Of a DNA stretch of 64,000 bases, positions 46,127-55,314 are shown piece after piece. The notes under the pieces were generated by a model, which did no database searches, was not told the origin of the DNA, and worked only from the letters and a program-made list of their open reading frames with translations. Source of the DNA: Bacteroidetes bacterium UBA1947 (GTDB lineage Bacteria; Bacteroidota; Bacteroidia; Chitinophagales; Chitinophagaceae); assembly GCA_002336915.1 (NCBI GenBank), contig DDET01000038.1:192773-256772 (forward strand), read 5' to 3'. Numbering within the stretch: the stretch's first letter is position 1; the number at the start of each line of letters is the position of its first letter. The translations under genes were made by a program, and so were the position numbers.

Positions 46127-48169
46127 CTATTCTTCGCTGGCTTGAATGGCGCTTATTTTGTTGTTATAATAATCTGCCTTGGCCTGGTCCTTTTTCCCTT
46201 TGTAATAAGTGACAAGGAATGAGAGTATGGGTACATTAGCAGGCCTCAGTTCTGCTGCCATTTCACAATAGCGGACAATGCTCATTGTATCACGCTTAAA
46301 GAGCGCGATGTCTGCAAGCTGTATGTAGGGAATGGAACTCTGCTTGTTTTTCACTGCTGCAAGTAACAGTGTATGTTCAGCCCTTAGCGTATCATGTTGG
46401 TCTACCTGCAGTTTGCTCAAGTTACAGTATGCATCCAGGAAACTGGAGTCGGCATTGATAGATCTGTTGAAAAACAGGACAGAAGAATCATACAAACCTT
46501 CTCGCATGTATATCATAGCAAGGTCATGGTATACACGCGCTTTCTGTGTAGTGCTCACCAGCGATCTTTGGAAATAATCTTTAGCCAATGCTATGCTATC
46601 TTGTTCAATGAGAATGATACCTATGTTATTCAATGCATTCGGGAAGTCCGGTGTAATTCGCAGGGCGGTCTTGTATCGGTCCTTAGCTTCTGCCAGCAAA
46701 TTTGCGGCACTGTCCCGGTATGCCTTAGCCAAACCGCTACTCGGTGAAAACCCTTGGCAGGCTTGTGTTTTATACTTGTGCGCCTCGGTGGTCAGCAGCT
46801 CAGCATACATACTATTTGCCTTTGCCGAGCTGTCAAGATATTTCATGTCGTGGGTGTACAAGGTATGTTTGTCCTTCCAATCCCTGTTGCGGACAAAGGA
46901 ACGCGCTGCGAAACCAAAGCATACTAACAGTATAAGGGTAGTAAGCACTTTGTTATTCCCGATCAGTGACAGGTCGGTTTTGAATAGCCAGGCTATCGCA
47001 GCACAGAGCAATATGCTAAAGCCTAGGCTTGGTAAATACATAAAGCGTTCGGCCATCATACCCGGTGCCGGGCGTACAATATTTGAGTAAACAATTATCG
47101 ATATGATATACAGCACACCCCCGAATACAAGTATGGAACGCTTGCGGATATTCATAGCAAGGAAGCACACGAACGCAAGATGCAGTAATAAGGATACCCA
47201 TACATAAACATTGTCCCATCCCACCACAGGTACATACTTGTACCCGTAATAGTATACCAGCCGCGATGGGAAAATATGTAAGTACAAGTATCTGCCTGCT
47301 ACGTTTATGCTTGTTGCCAGCTTTATGAGCACATCGCTATTCACCTTATAGAATGGGTTCTCATGTTCAAACGTTATCCTGTGCGAGGGCACCGCAAAAT
47401 GGCGGCCGAAAACAAAGATGATCAGGCGTGGTACCAGTATGAGTGAACTATATTGCAGTATTTTCTTTAAGGAAAGCTTGCTGAAGAAATAGAAAGCTAT
47501 GGGGATAAGCACAACAAAAGGTGTCGCGGTTTTTTTGGAGCACATCGCCAGCATAAAGAGGACAACGTATAGCAACCCATATACCCATCTCCTGGTCTCA
47601 TACATTTTCCAGATGGCAATAAGTGCCGACAAAGAGAAGAAAAACTCCAGCAGTTCATCCCTGTTCTTTATGTTGTCAACGATCTCTGTATGGAGTGGGT
47701 GAACCGTAAATACAAGGCAGGCCAGGAATGCGAACCAGGAATATTTTTTTGTGAACCACTTTCGCAGCAATATGAATAGCAGTACGCAGGTAAAAGCATA
47801 TAGTACAACATTTACCAGGTGGCTGGCCTGCGCCGAGGGACTGATAAATATATACTGCAGAACGAATGACAGAAGCGCTACCGGCCTGTATTCATAGTTG
47901 TTGTCGGCATCAGTAAAGGTATGCGAGGTGAATATTTGGGGGATGCTTTGCAAGCCCCTACCCGCCATTGCCTTTGCATTAACTGTGTATAGTTCGTCAT
48001 CCAGGTTGAAGCCGTTATTAATGCTGTTGGCATACAGCAGGAATGCAACAAGAAACAATGTAAGGACCTGGAAAAGAAAATATCGGTCGGTATTCTCTCC
48101 GCCTGCGTTATCCCCCGGCACACTGTTATTGGCTATCGTTCTAGTGGCAGTTTTTTTATTGGCAGTCAC
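46127..48169 (-). CDS. TMTC-like GT-C glycosyltransferase with TPR repeats (copy 2)
   Basis: The product is about 680 residues with an N-terminal multi-span half and C-terminal TPRs. Motifs match copy 1: FNLDDELYTVNAKAM, YRPVALLSFVLQY, VHPLHTEIVDNIKNRDELLEFFF, FEHENPFY..LHIFPSRLVYYYG. There is no ATG at the start. GTG at 48169 is used because the alternative TTG at 48187 lies on the T run of the terminator upstream. It follows the 2269-residue adhesin and precedes the GT2/DUF2304 pair on the same strand, so it probably transfers the sugar those genes activate onto exported proteins, first of all the adhesin. Sugar and acceptor are inferred. Confidence 0.82.
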   Translation of the reverse strand: MTANKKTATRTIANNSVPGDNAGGENTDRYFLFQVLTLFLVAFLLYANSINNGFNLDDELYTVNAKAMAGRGLQSIPQIFTSHTFTDADNNYEYRPVALLSFVLQYIFISPSAQASHLVNVVLYAFTCVLLFILLRKWFTKKYSWFAFLACLVFTVHPLHTEIVDNIKNRDELLEFFFSLSALIAIWKMYETRRWVYGLLYVVLFMLAMCSKKTATPFVVLIPIAFYFFSKLSLKKILQYSSLILVPRLIIFVFGRHFAVPSHRITFEHENPFYKVNSDVLIKLATSINVAGRYLYLHIFPSRLVYYYGYKYVPVVGWDNVYVWVSLLLHLAFVCFLAMNIRKRSILVFGGVLYIISIIVYSNIVRPAPGMMAERFMYLPSLGFSILLCAAIAWLFKTDLSLIGNNKVLTTLILLVCFGFAARSFVRNRDWKDKHTLYTHDMKYLDSSAKANSMYAELLTTEAHKYKTQACQGFSPSSGLAKAYRDSAANLLAEAKDRYKTALRITPDFPNALNNIGIILIEQDSIALAKDYFQRSLVSTTQKARVYHDLAMIYMREGLYDSSVLFFNRSINADSSFLDAYCNLSKLQVDQHDTLRAEHTLLLAAVKNKQSSIPYIQLADIALFKRDTMSIVRYCEMAAELRPANVPILSFLVTYYKGKKDQAKADYYNNKISAIQASEE

Positions 48170-48185
48170 AGCTTTAAAATTAAAC

Positions 48186-48214
48186 AAAAAATGCTGCCCC
48201 GGGGTGGAGCAGCA
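48186..48214 (-). terminator. Intrinsic terminator between giant adhesin and TMTC-like gene
   Basis: On the minus strand TGCTGCTCC pairs with GGGGCAGCA (one G-T pair) over a five-base loop, followed by six T residues. It mirrors the terminator at 3064-3093 in the other adhesin/TMTC pair, although the stem sequence differs. Confidence 0.75.
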
Positions 48215-48232
48215 CTTTCGTTGACTTACTAT

Positions 48233-51200
48233 TTATCTTACCAGTGTTACGTCGCCTTTAATAATAGTTTCTTTGCCATTACAGAGGTACGTTATGAGAT
48301 ATTGATATACGCCTATGTCCTGCGCTATGCCATTGTAGCTGCCATTCCAGCCATCCTTTTCATTGCTGGTGGTATATACTTCCTGGCCAAAGCGGTTGAA
48401 GACCCTGAGGCTCTCCAGTTTGTGCCTGCCCGGGTTTATAATGCGGAACAGGTCATTCTTGCCATCACCATTAGGTGAGAAGGCAGAGGGCAGCAAAAGC
48501 TCACAGCAGGGTTTCGTATTCAGCATAATGCTATCCATGCTGGTACAGCCATACTCATTGGCCACCTCCAGTGTTATGTACTGGCTCCTGTCGGCATGCA
48601 CACGCACTACTGCATTGTGCTCATTATCGTCAAACAACTGGCGTGGCAACCAGCGGAACGTGTACTTGTAATTGTTTTCTGTTGATGAAAGTTCCACATC
48701 GTCACCGGTACACAGGTCGTTTATTGCACCTGCAGTGCTGATCTTAGCCAGCGGGCGCTCGCGTACCGTCACAGTATCGGTGGCCCTGTTCATACACTGG
48801 TCTTTTGCTGTAACGTCCAGCTTTACCACGTAAGTACCCGGCTGGTCCCAGCTCAGGTAGTACGGGCCTTTATCATGCTCAACGGTTGAGCCTGTTGATG
48901 TATGCGCACCTGCAAAATCCCAGAGGTAGCCCTGTAGTTCCATATCGGTATATGTTATGGACAGGTAGGCAGGATCATCGGTACATACTGTTCCGTTATT
49001 TATGTCTATCGTGACGATAGGAGTTTGCTTAACAGTGATGCTGTGCGATGCAGTAGGGCTGAAGCATCCGTTCTCAGAGGCCACCAATGTCACATCAAAC
49101 TTGCCGATGTTGCTGAAGCTAACTGTATAAGGGCCCTGGCCGGTGCCGCTTTGTATGGTGCTTCCTATAGGCCATGTCCAGTTGTAAGTAGTCATTTGGC
49201 TGCCATTGCCCACATAGCTGAAGAGCAATGTATCACCCTGGCATACCTCATCGCGCGATGCAGTGATGCCTGCTGTAGGCTTATAGAATATAATAACCTT
49301 GAGCGGTGTGCGGTCGCTTTCGCAGCCTTGTACCGTTTGGCTTGCATACCATGTAGTGGTGTCAGGAACAGCGGTGGATGGCACAGGGGCTGATGTTAAT
49401 GCAAGGCCACCTGTTGGCACATCATACCACTTTATGTTCTGTCCTGCAGCAGTAAGCGCTACAGAAGAGTCATACTGGCAATAGGTAAGGTCTTTGGTAA
49501 CCGGTGGTTGCGGCTTTGGTATTATAGTTACCGTAATGGGCAGCCTGTTACTTTCACAGCCGTCATCTGTCTGGGTTACATACCAGGTAAAGGTGCCGGA
49601 TGTAGCAGTGGAAGGCGTGGGTGCTGTAGAAGATGGTGTGCCACCTGTAGCAACTGTATACCATTGCAGTGAATCGCCTGCGGCAACTAATGGCACCGCA
49701 GTACCATCGAACTGGCAATAAGTGGATGTTGGCACCGAAGAGGTAGGCGGGGCAGGTTTGGGTTTTATCCAAACGTTCTGCGGCGTACGTGCACCTTCAC
49801 AACCCGGTTGCGTGGTCTGGCTTACATACCAAACAAAGTTGCCCGCTATCGCTGTGGAAGGCGTAGGAGCCGTAGTGGTACCTACACCGCCTGTAGGCGT
49901 TGTGTACCATTTAAGCGTATCGTTAGGATTTCCGGAAGGCGACGCAGTAAGTGCTACCGGAACATCCTGCTGACAATATACTACATCAACTGGCGTAGGA
50001 GCTCCCGGTGTCTGGTTGATCACTACATTAATGGTAGACGGCTGTAGCAGGTTGCAGCCAAACTGGCTGGTAACAGATACAGTGTAAGTACCTGCACTTG
50101 TCGTCTGGGCGTTTGTCACCACCGCATTAGTGGTGGTATCGGGAGTGGCAATGCCGGGGCCGGTCCAGGCGTACACAAAGTTTGCTGCAGGGTTGGTCAC
50201 ATCCAGGTGCAGATCGTTGCCGGAGCATAATGGTGTGTTGGCGGCAAGTGTGGGTACGGGTGGAGCAGGATTGACTGTTACATTTATTGTGAACGGTGCC
50301 GATGTACAGTTGGCAATAGTAGCGGTAACTGTGTAAACACCCGTTGCGCTGGCCGGAGCATTGGGTACTACCGGATTAGCCTGGTTTACGGGGTTCACGA
50401 ATGCAGGCCCTGTCCATGAGTAAGAGTTGGCTGCAGCCGGGTTACCATTGAGCGTTACGGTTGATGTAAGCGAGAGTGTTTGTCCCTCACATATAGGTGC
50501 ATTAGTAGTTGCGGTAACAACAGGCGGATTAGGATCTGATAATACTATTGGCCCTTGTGTAACTGCTGATGTACAATTATATGAAGTAGTAAAACTAAAG
50601 TCTGTATAGCTGCCTGCCGGTAAGGTGGGTATAGTCATAACCCCGTTAACCGCAATAAGGCTAATAGTTTGCGGACCTGTAACGCTGCTGGTATAATTGA
50701 CCACACAAGCACCATTAATAGGCACGGCCACAGAATCTACATTGAGCGTTATTGAGCCTTCACTGCCCAGGCAGGTTGTAGGATCGGAAGATGTGATACC
50801 CGATATAACAGGTGGCGTGGGATCTGACAGCACTATTGGACCCGGCGTAACAGCTGAGGTACAATTATATGCTGTAGTAAAGCTAAAGCCGGTGTAACTA
50901 CCTGCAGGCAGTGATGGAATTGTCATGACACCATTTACCGCAGTAAGATTAATAGTTTGCGGACCGGTAAGGCTGCTGGTATAATTGACCACACAAGCAC
51001 CGTTTATTGGCACCGCAATGGAATCTACATTAAGTGTTATTGAGCCCTCGCTGCCGCCACAGGTAACCGGATCGGCAGGAGATATACTGACAATTGTAGG
51101 TGGTGTGGGGTCTGATAATACGACAGGCCCGGGTGTTACCCCCGAAGTGCAGTTATATGCAGTGCTGAAGCTAAAATTAGTATAGCTGCCAGCCGGCAAG

Positions 51201-54200
51201 ACGGGGATGGTCATTACGCCGTTAACAGCAGTAAGGTTTATTGTTTGCGCACCCGAAACACTGCTGGTATAACTTACCACGCAAGCACCGTTGATAGGCG
51301 TTGCCATAGAGTCTACGTTAAGCGTGATAGCACCCTGGCTGCCACCGCAACTTGTCGGGTCGGTAGAGGTAATGCTTACTATAGTGGGTGGAGTGGGGTC
51401 TGACAACACAATGGGCCCGGGTGTAACAGCAGAGGTACAATTGTAAGTTGTGGTAAAGCTAAAGTTGGTATAGGTGCCGGCCGGCAAGGACGGTATGGTC
51501 ATTACACCATTAACGGCTACGAGGTTGATCGTTTGTGCACCTGTTACGCTGCTTGTATAATTAACTACACAGGCACCATTGATAGGCGTTGCAACAGAGT
51601 CCACATTCAATGTAATGGTGCCCTGGCTGCCGCCGCAAGTGGTTGGGTCAAAAGTAGTGATGCTTGTTATGACCGGCGGAGCAGGATCTGACAATGTTAT
51701 CGGCCCGGGCGTAACTGCCGACGTACAATTGTAAGCTGTAGTAAAACTAAAATTCGTATAGTTACCTGCAGGCAGAGTTGGGATAGTCATTACCCCATTT
51801 ACAGCCACAAGATTAATAGTTTGCGGACCTGTTACACTGCTTGTGTAATTTACTACACAAGCGCCATTAATAGGTGTGGCAGCAGAATCTACATTCAATG
51901 TTATTGTACCCTGATTGCCGCTGCATGTAGTGGGATCGGTAGTGGTTATACTTACTATTACCGGAGGAGCGGGGTCGCTTAATACAAGGGGGCCGGCTGT
52001 AACTGCAGATGTGCAATTATTAGGTGCGGTAAAACTGAAGTTAGTATAGCTGGCTGCCGGCAAATTCGTAATGGTCATAACACCATTCACGGCATTTAAG
52101 TTAATGGTTTGCGCGCCTGTGAGGCTGCTGGTATAGTTGACAATGCAGGGGCCGTTAACGGGTTGTGCTGCAGAGGTGACGTTTAATGTTATACTGCCTT
52201 GTGCTCCGCCGCAGGTGACGGGGTTGACAGATGTGATGCCCGTGATAACCGGTGGCGCAGGATCTGAAATAACAACTGTGCCTGCCAGCACATTAGAAGT
52301 ACATAAAGTGGTCAAAGAGGTGATGCTGAGATTGCTATAATTAGCTGCGGGCAAGCCTGTGATGGTAAGCGTATTGCTTACAGCAGCTATAGAACCTGTT
52401 GTTACCGTACCGGCAACACTGCTGGTATAAGTGATGGTGTAGTTCCCGGATAATGTAATTCCGGTCACGGTGAGTGTACCATCGCTACCGCCACAAGTTG
52501 TGGTGTTGGCACCCGAAAACGATACGATAGAGGGCGGAGTGGGATCTGTTAAAACAGCAGGTCCCGCCAATACGTTGGAAGTACAAAGTGTGCTTGATGA
52601 CTTAATAGTGATATTCGTATAATTAGCCGCCGGCAATCCTGTAACGGTTACTGTGTTTCCCACAGCGGCAATGGCACCGGTTGTCACGGTACCTGCAACA
52701 CTGCTGGTATAGGTAACCGTATAGCTGCCTGATAAGGAAGCCGCCGTGATTGTTATGGTGCCCTGGCTACCACCGCATGTGGTGGGATTGGTTGATGTTA
52801 CAGTTGTAATTGAAGGCGGCAGGGGATCCGAGAGTATTACCGGCCCCGCAGCGACATTGGAAGTACAAAGCGTAGTAGATGACTTAATGCTGATGTTGGT
52901 ATAAGTAGCAGCTGGAAGGCCGGTAACAGTTACTGTATTGCCCACTGCAGCAATTGGTGCAGTAGTGACCGGGCCTGTCAGACTGCTGGTATAGGTGACT
53001 GTATAGTTACCTGTAAGTGAAACCGCTGTTATTGTTATCGTACCGTTAGTACCACCACAAGTGGTAGGATTGCCGCCACTAAGGGTAGTAATGGAGGGCG
53101 GAGTGGGGTCGCTTAACGTAAAAGGCCCCGCTAATATATTGGAAACACAGAGTGTAGCAGACGATGTGATCTTAACGTTGCTATATGTAGCAGCGGGTAA
53201 GCCGGATACTGTTACCGAATTGGCTACAGCGGCAATAGCTGCAGTAGTGACCGTGCCTGCCAGGCTGCTGGTATAAGTGACCGTGTAGTTACCGGTCAGC
53301 GAAGCGCTGTTGATAGTCAATGAACCATTGCTGCCGCCGCAGGTGGTAGGATTGGCGGTGGTGACCGATGTGATAACGGGTGCGGGGGGATCGCTTAGCG
53401 TAAACGGGCCGGCTAATATGTTGGAAACACAAAGTGTGGTAGAGGATGTGATCTTGATATTAGTGTAAGTTGCAGCAGGTAAGCCCGATACAGTTACGGT
53501 ATTGGCAACGGAAGCTATAGCGGCTGTGGTTACCGTGCCCGCAAGGCTGCTGGTATATGTAACTGTGTAATTACCAGTAAGCGAAGGACTGTTTATAGTA
53601 AGTGAGCCATTACTGCCACCACAGGTAGTAGGATTGGCAGTAGTAACTGAGGTAATAGATGGCGCTGCCGGATTACTCAAAGTAAAAGGGCCGGCCAATA
53701 TATTGGAAACGCAATTGGTGGTAGACGATGTGATCTTTACATTGGTGTATGTAGCAGCGGGCAGGCCGGTAACAGTGACCGAATTCGAAACCGCAGCGAT
53801 AGCTGCCGTTGTTATAGTGCCTGCCACACTGCTGGTATAAGTGACGGTGTAGTTGCCGGTAAGCGAAGCGCTGTTAATAGTTAATGAACCATTGCTACCA
53901 CCGCAGGTGGTAGGATTAGCAGTTGTAACCGAAGTGATGGACGGCGCTGCGGGATCGCTTAAAACATAAGGGCCCGCTAGTACATTAGAGCTACAGGTGG
54001 CTGCGGGAACCTTTATGCTAATATTGGTATAGGTAGCGGCAGGCAAGCCGGTGACAGTTATTGAATTGGATACGGCAGCGATTGAGCCTGTGGTGACCGT
54101 ACCTGCTACACTGCTGGTATATGTGACAGTGTAGCTTCCCGAAAGTGATGTGCCATTAACAGTAAATGATCCATTACTGCCTCCACAAGTGGTGGGGTTA

Positions 54201-55042
54201 ACAGTACTAACGGATGTGATAGCGGGAGGTACACAAACAACCGGTGTCCACCGGAAATAAGTATAAAGATTTGAGGGTTTGGCATTATTCTTTGATCTTA
54301 CACCTTGTCCATTAGTAGTGGCTAGTGTTGTATTATTTAACCATGCTGCGTTACTTGTGAGATTCCTGTGATGAAAATCCGAGTTTGATGTTCCACGCAA
54401 ACCTATCTGGACAGGTTCCGTGTAATTTACTAAAGTGCAGTTACCATATGCAACTTCGATCGCATTTGTTGTCTCATACATATTGATCGCAAAATATATG
54501 TCTTCGGTACCCACGTTCGACCATGCGTTATACCTACTGGTCCTACACCAAAGAATCGTCAAGGTCCTGTTAGGTGCAGTACCCGTTATTTTATAAGTAA
54601 TAGGAGCAGCGGAGGCGTCATAGAGATCATCTGACATAGGGCAAAAAGCCCCTGAATACCCTGCGTTACTATTGATCGCGGCGTAATTTGTCGCTCCAAT
54701 CGCCGTAGCACCAAAACTGATGGCGCCATTGCTACTCACCTTACAGCTTGTGTAATTTGTACCATTAAAATTAAAGACAAAGCCACCGGGGAAATTAAAT
54801 GTTGCAGTGTTGTCATCCCAATTGGCGCCAATAATAATATTTGCAGTGGACGTACTTGCCGGATTTGTGGCAACTGTGCCCTGCGAAAAGGTATACAGAC
54901 TTGCCACCTGCGCAAAGCCGGCACTACCAACAAATAGAATAATGAAAACAAGCAGGATGAAAGCTTTAAAGACATTCACGGGGACGCCATGGGTTCCTAT
55001 ACGCCTTTTGCTATCCTGGGGGGAGGAGCGTTTTTTAAGCAT
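48233..55042 (-). CDS. Giant (2269-residue) repeat adhesin with CHU_C C-terminal domain
   Basis: A basic head and hydrophobic segment ending SAGFAQ form the signal peptide. Residues about 46-270 are a beta-rich N-terminal domain with Cys and aromatic residues (SSNGAISFG, ILWCRTSRYN). Residues about 272-1505 hold thirteen repeats of about 95 residues with PTTCGG at the start: seven of one subtype (VTYTSSVAGTVTT, GLPAATYTN) and six of another (LNVDS, INGACVVNYTSS, NGVMTIP). Ig/PKD-like domains (ICEGQ, LCSGN), three Ig_7-like domains (YCQ...LKWYT) and two PKD-like domains follow. The last 90 residues are a CHU_C domain (SAFSPNGDGKNDLFR...GDVTLVR), predicting T9SS export and surface attachment. 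It heads a minus-strand operon with glycosylation genes. Confidence 0.92.
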   Translation of the reverse strand: MLKKRSSPQDSKRRIGTHGVPVNVFKAFILLVFIILFVGSAGFAQVASLYTFSQGTVATNPASTSTANIIIGANWDDNTATFNFPGGFVFNFNGTNYTSCKVSSNGAISFGATAIGATNYAAINSNAGYSGAFCPMSDDLYDASAAPITYKITGTAPNRTLTILWCRTSRYNAWSNVGTEDIYFAINMYETTNAIEVAYGNCTLVNYTEPVQIGLRGTSNSDFHHRNLTSNAAWLNNTTLATTNGQGVRSKNNAKPSNLYTYFRWTPVVCVPPAITSVSTVNPTTCGGSNGSFTVNGTSLSGSYTVTYTSSVAGTVTTGSIAAVSNSITVTGLPAATYTNISIKVPAATCSSNVLAGPYVLSDPAAPSITSVTTANPTTCGGSNGSLTINSASLTGNYTVTYTSSVAGTITTAAIAAVSNSVTVTGLPAATYTNVKITSSTTNCVSNILAGPFTLSNPAAPSITSVTTANPTTCGGSNGSLTINSPSLTGNYTVTYTSSLAGTVTTAAIASVANTVTVSGLPAATYTNIKITSSTTLCVSNILAGPFTLSDPPAPVITSVTTANPTTCGGSNGSLTINSASLTGNYTVTYTSSLAGTVTTAAIAAVANSVTVSGLPAATYSNVKITSSATLCVSNILAGPFTLSDPTPPSITTLSGGNPTTCGGTNGTITITAVSLTGNYTVTYTSSLTGPVTTAPIAAVGNTVTVTGLPAATYTNISIKSSTTLCTSNVAAGPVILSDPLPPSITTVTSTNPTTCGGSQGTITITAASLSGSYTVTYTSSVAGTVTTGAIAAVGNTVTVTGLPAANYTNITIKSSSTLCTSNVLAGPAVLTDPTPPSIVSFSGANTTTCGGSDGTLTVTGITLSGNYTITYTSSVAGTVTTGSIAAVSNTLTITGLPAANYSNLSITSLTTLCTSNVLAGTVVISDPAPPVITGITSVNPVTCGGAQGSITLNVTSAAQPVNGPCIVNYTSSLTGAQTINLNAVNGVMTITNLPAASYTNFSFTAPNNCTSAVTAGPLVLSDPAPPVIVSITTTDPTTCSGNQGTITLNVDSAATPINGACVVNYTSSVTGPQTINLVAVNGVMTIPTLPAGNYTNFSFTTAYNCTSAVTPGPITLSDPAPPVITSITTFDPTTCGGSQGTITLNVDSVATPINGACVVNYTSSVTGAQTINLVAVNGVMTIPSLPAGTYTNFSFTTTYNCTSAVTPGPIVLSDPTPPTIVSITSTDPTSCGGSQGAITLNVDSMATPINGACVVSYTSSVSGAQTINLTAVNGVMTIPVLPAGSYTNFSFSTAYNCTSGVTPGPVVLSDPTPPTIVSISPADPVTCGGSEGSITLNVDSIAVPINGACVVNYTSSLTGPQTINLTAVNGVMTIPSLPAGSYTGFSFTTAYNCTSAVTPGPIVLSDPTPPVISGITSSDPTTCLGSEGSITLNVDSVAVPINGACVVNYTSSVTGPQTISLIAVNGVMTIPTLPAGSYTDFSFTTSYNCTSAVTQGPIVLSDPNPPVVTATTNAPICEGQTLSLTSTVTLNGNPAAANSYSWTGPAFVNPVNQANPVVPNAPASATGVYTVTATIANCTSAPFTINVTVNPAPPVPTLAANTPLCSGNDLHLDVTNPAANFVYAWTGPGIATPDTTTNAVVTNAQTTSAGTYTVSVTSQFGCNLLQPSTINVVINQTPGAPTPVDVVYCQQDVPVALTASPSGNPNDTLKWYTTPTGGVGTTTAPTPSTAIAGNFVWYVSQTTQPGCEGARTPQNVWIKPKPAPPTSSVPTSTYCQFDGTAVPLVAAGDSLQWYTVATGGTPSSTAPTPSTATSGTFTWYVTQTDDGCESNRLPITVTIIPKPQPPVTKDLTYCQYDSSVALTAAGQNIKWYDVPTGGLALTSAPVPSTAVPDTTTWYASQTVQGCESDRTPLKVIIFYKPTAGITASRDEVCQGDTLLFSYVGNGSQMTTYNWTWPIGSTIQSGTGQGPYTVSFSNIGKFDVTLVASENGCFSPTASHSITVKQTPIVTIDINNGTVCTDDPAYLSITYTDMELQGYLWDFAGAHTSTGSTVEHDKGPYYLSWDQPGTYVVKLDVTAKDQCMNRATDTVTVRERPLAKISTAGAINDLCTGDDVELSSTENNYKYTFRWLPRQLFDDNEHNAVVRVHADRSQYITLEVANEYGCTSMDSIMLNTKPCCELLLPSAFSPNGDGKNDLFRIINPGRHKLESLRVFNRFGQEVYTTSNEKDGWNGSYNGIAQDIGVYQYLITYLCNGKETIIKGDVTLVR
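50525..54230 (-). repeat. Thirteen tandem repeats of about 95 codons in the giant adhesin
   Basis: Period is about 282-288 bp. The seven N-terminal-proximal units lack, and the six later units contain, the INGACVVNY insertion (the first of the six reads VNGPCIVNY). Neighbouring units of the same subtype are highly similar, with phrases such as GLPAATYTN and SDPTPP shared. Confidence 0.9.
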
Positions 55043-55314
55043 GAGTTACAGTTTTACTAAGTACTAATTACTAAATTAACGTTAATTTTCTGAACTATAA
55101 AAAATAATTTCCTATATATTATTATGCTAAAATAAAGCATTAATGGATGGAAAAATTCTATTAACTAATAGTTAATAAATTGAGTATAAATATATATATT
55201 GATGCATGAAAATGTAATTATTACCATGGCCATGCAGATACTGCGAGATGAGAATCAATGCAAGTCTGCAATTGGTCTATAACCAATTGGGCAGGGCTTG
55301 CTAAAAAGAGTCAG
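55043..55314. promoter_or_regulatory. AT-rich upstream region of giant adhesin with two TTAAC palindromes
   Basis: No gene is seen in these 272 bp. AAATTAACGTTAATTT at 55073-55088 is a 16-base palindrome 31 bp before the start codon. TATTAACTA-A-TAGTTAATA at 55159-55177 is a 9-1-9 palindrome further upstream. Both contain inverted TTAAC and could be operators, but the AT-rich background raises the chance rate. Confidence 0.4.

Noticed and set aside
50525..54230. Regular direct repeats that could suggest a CRISPR-like array
   Set aside because: The period is about 285 bp, units are coding in one frame, and there are no short identical repeats with unique spacers or cas genes.
48363..54975. 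Many open frames on the plus strand opposite the giant adhesin
   Set aside because: They recur with the repeat period (for example 50697 and 50985, 288 bp apart) and are reverse-strand shadows of the repeats.
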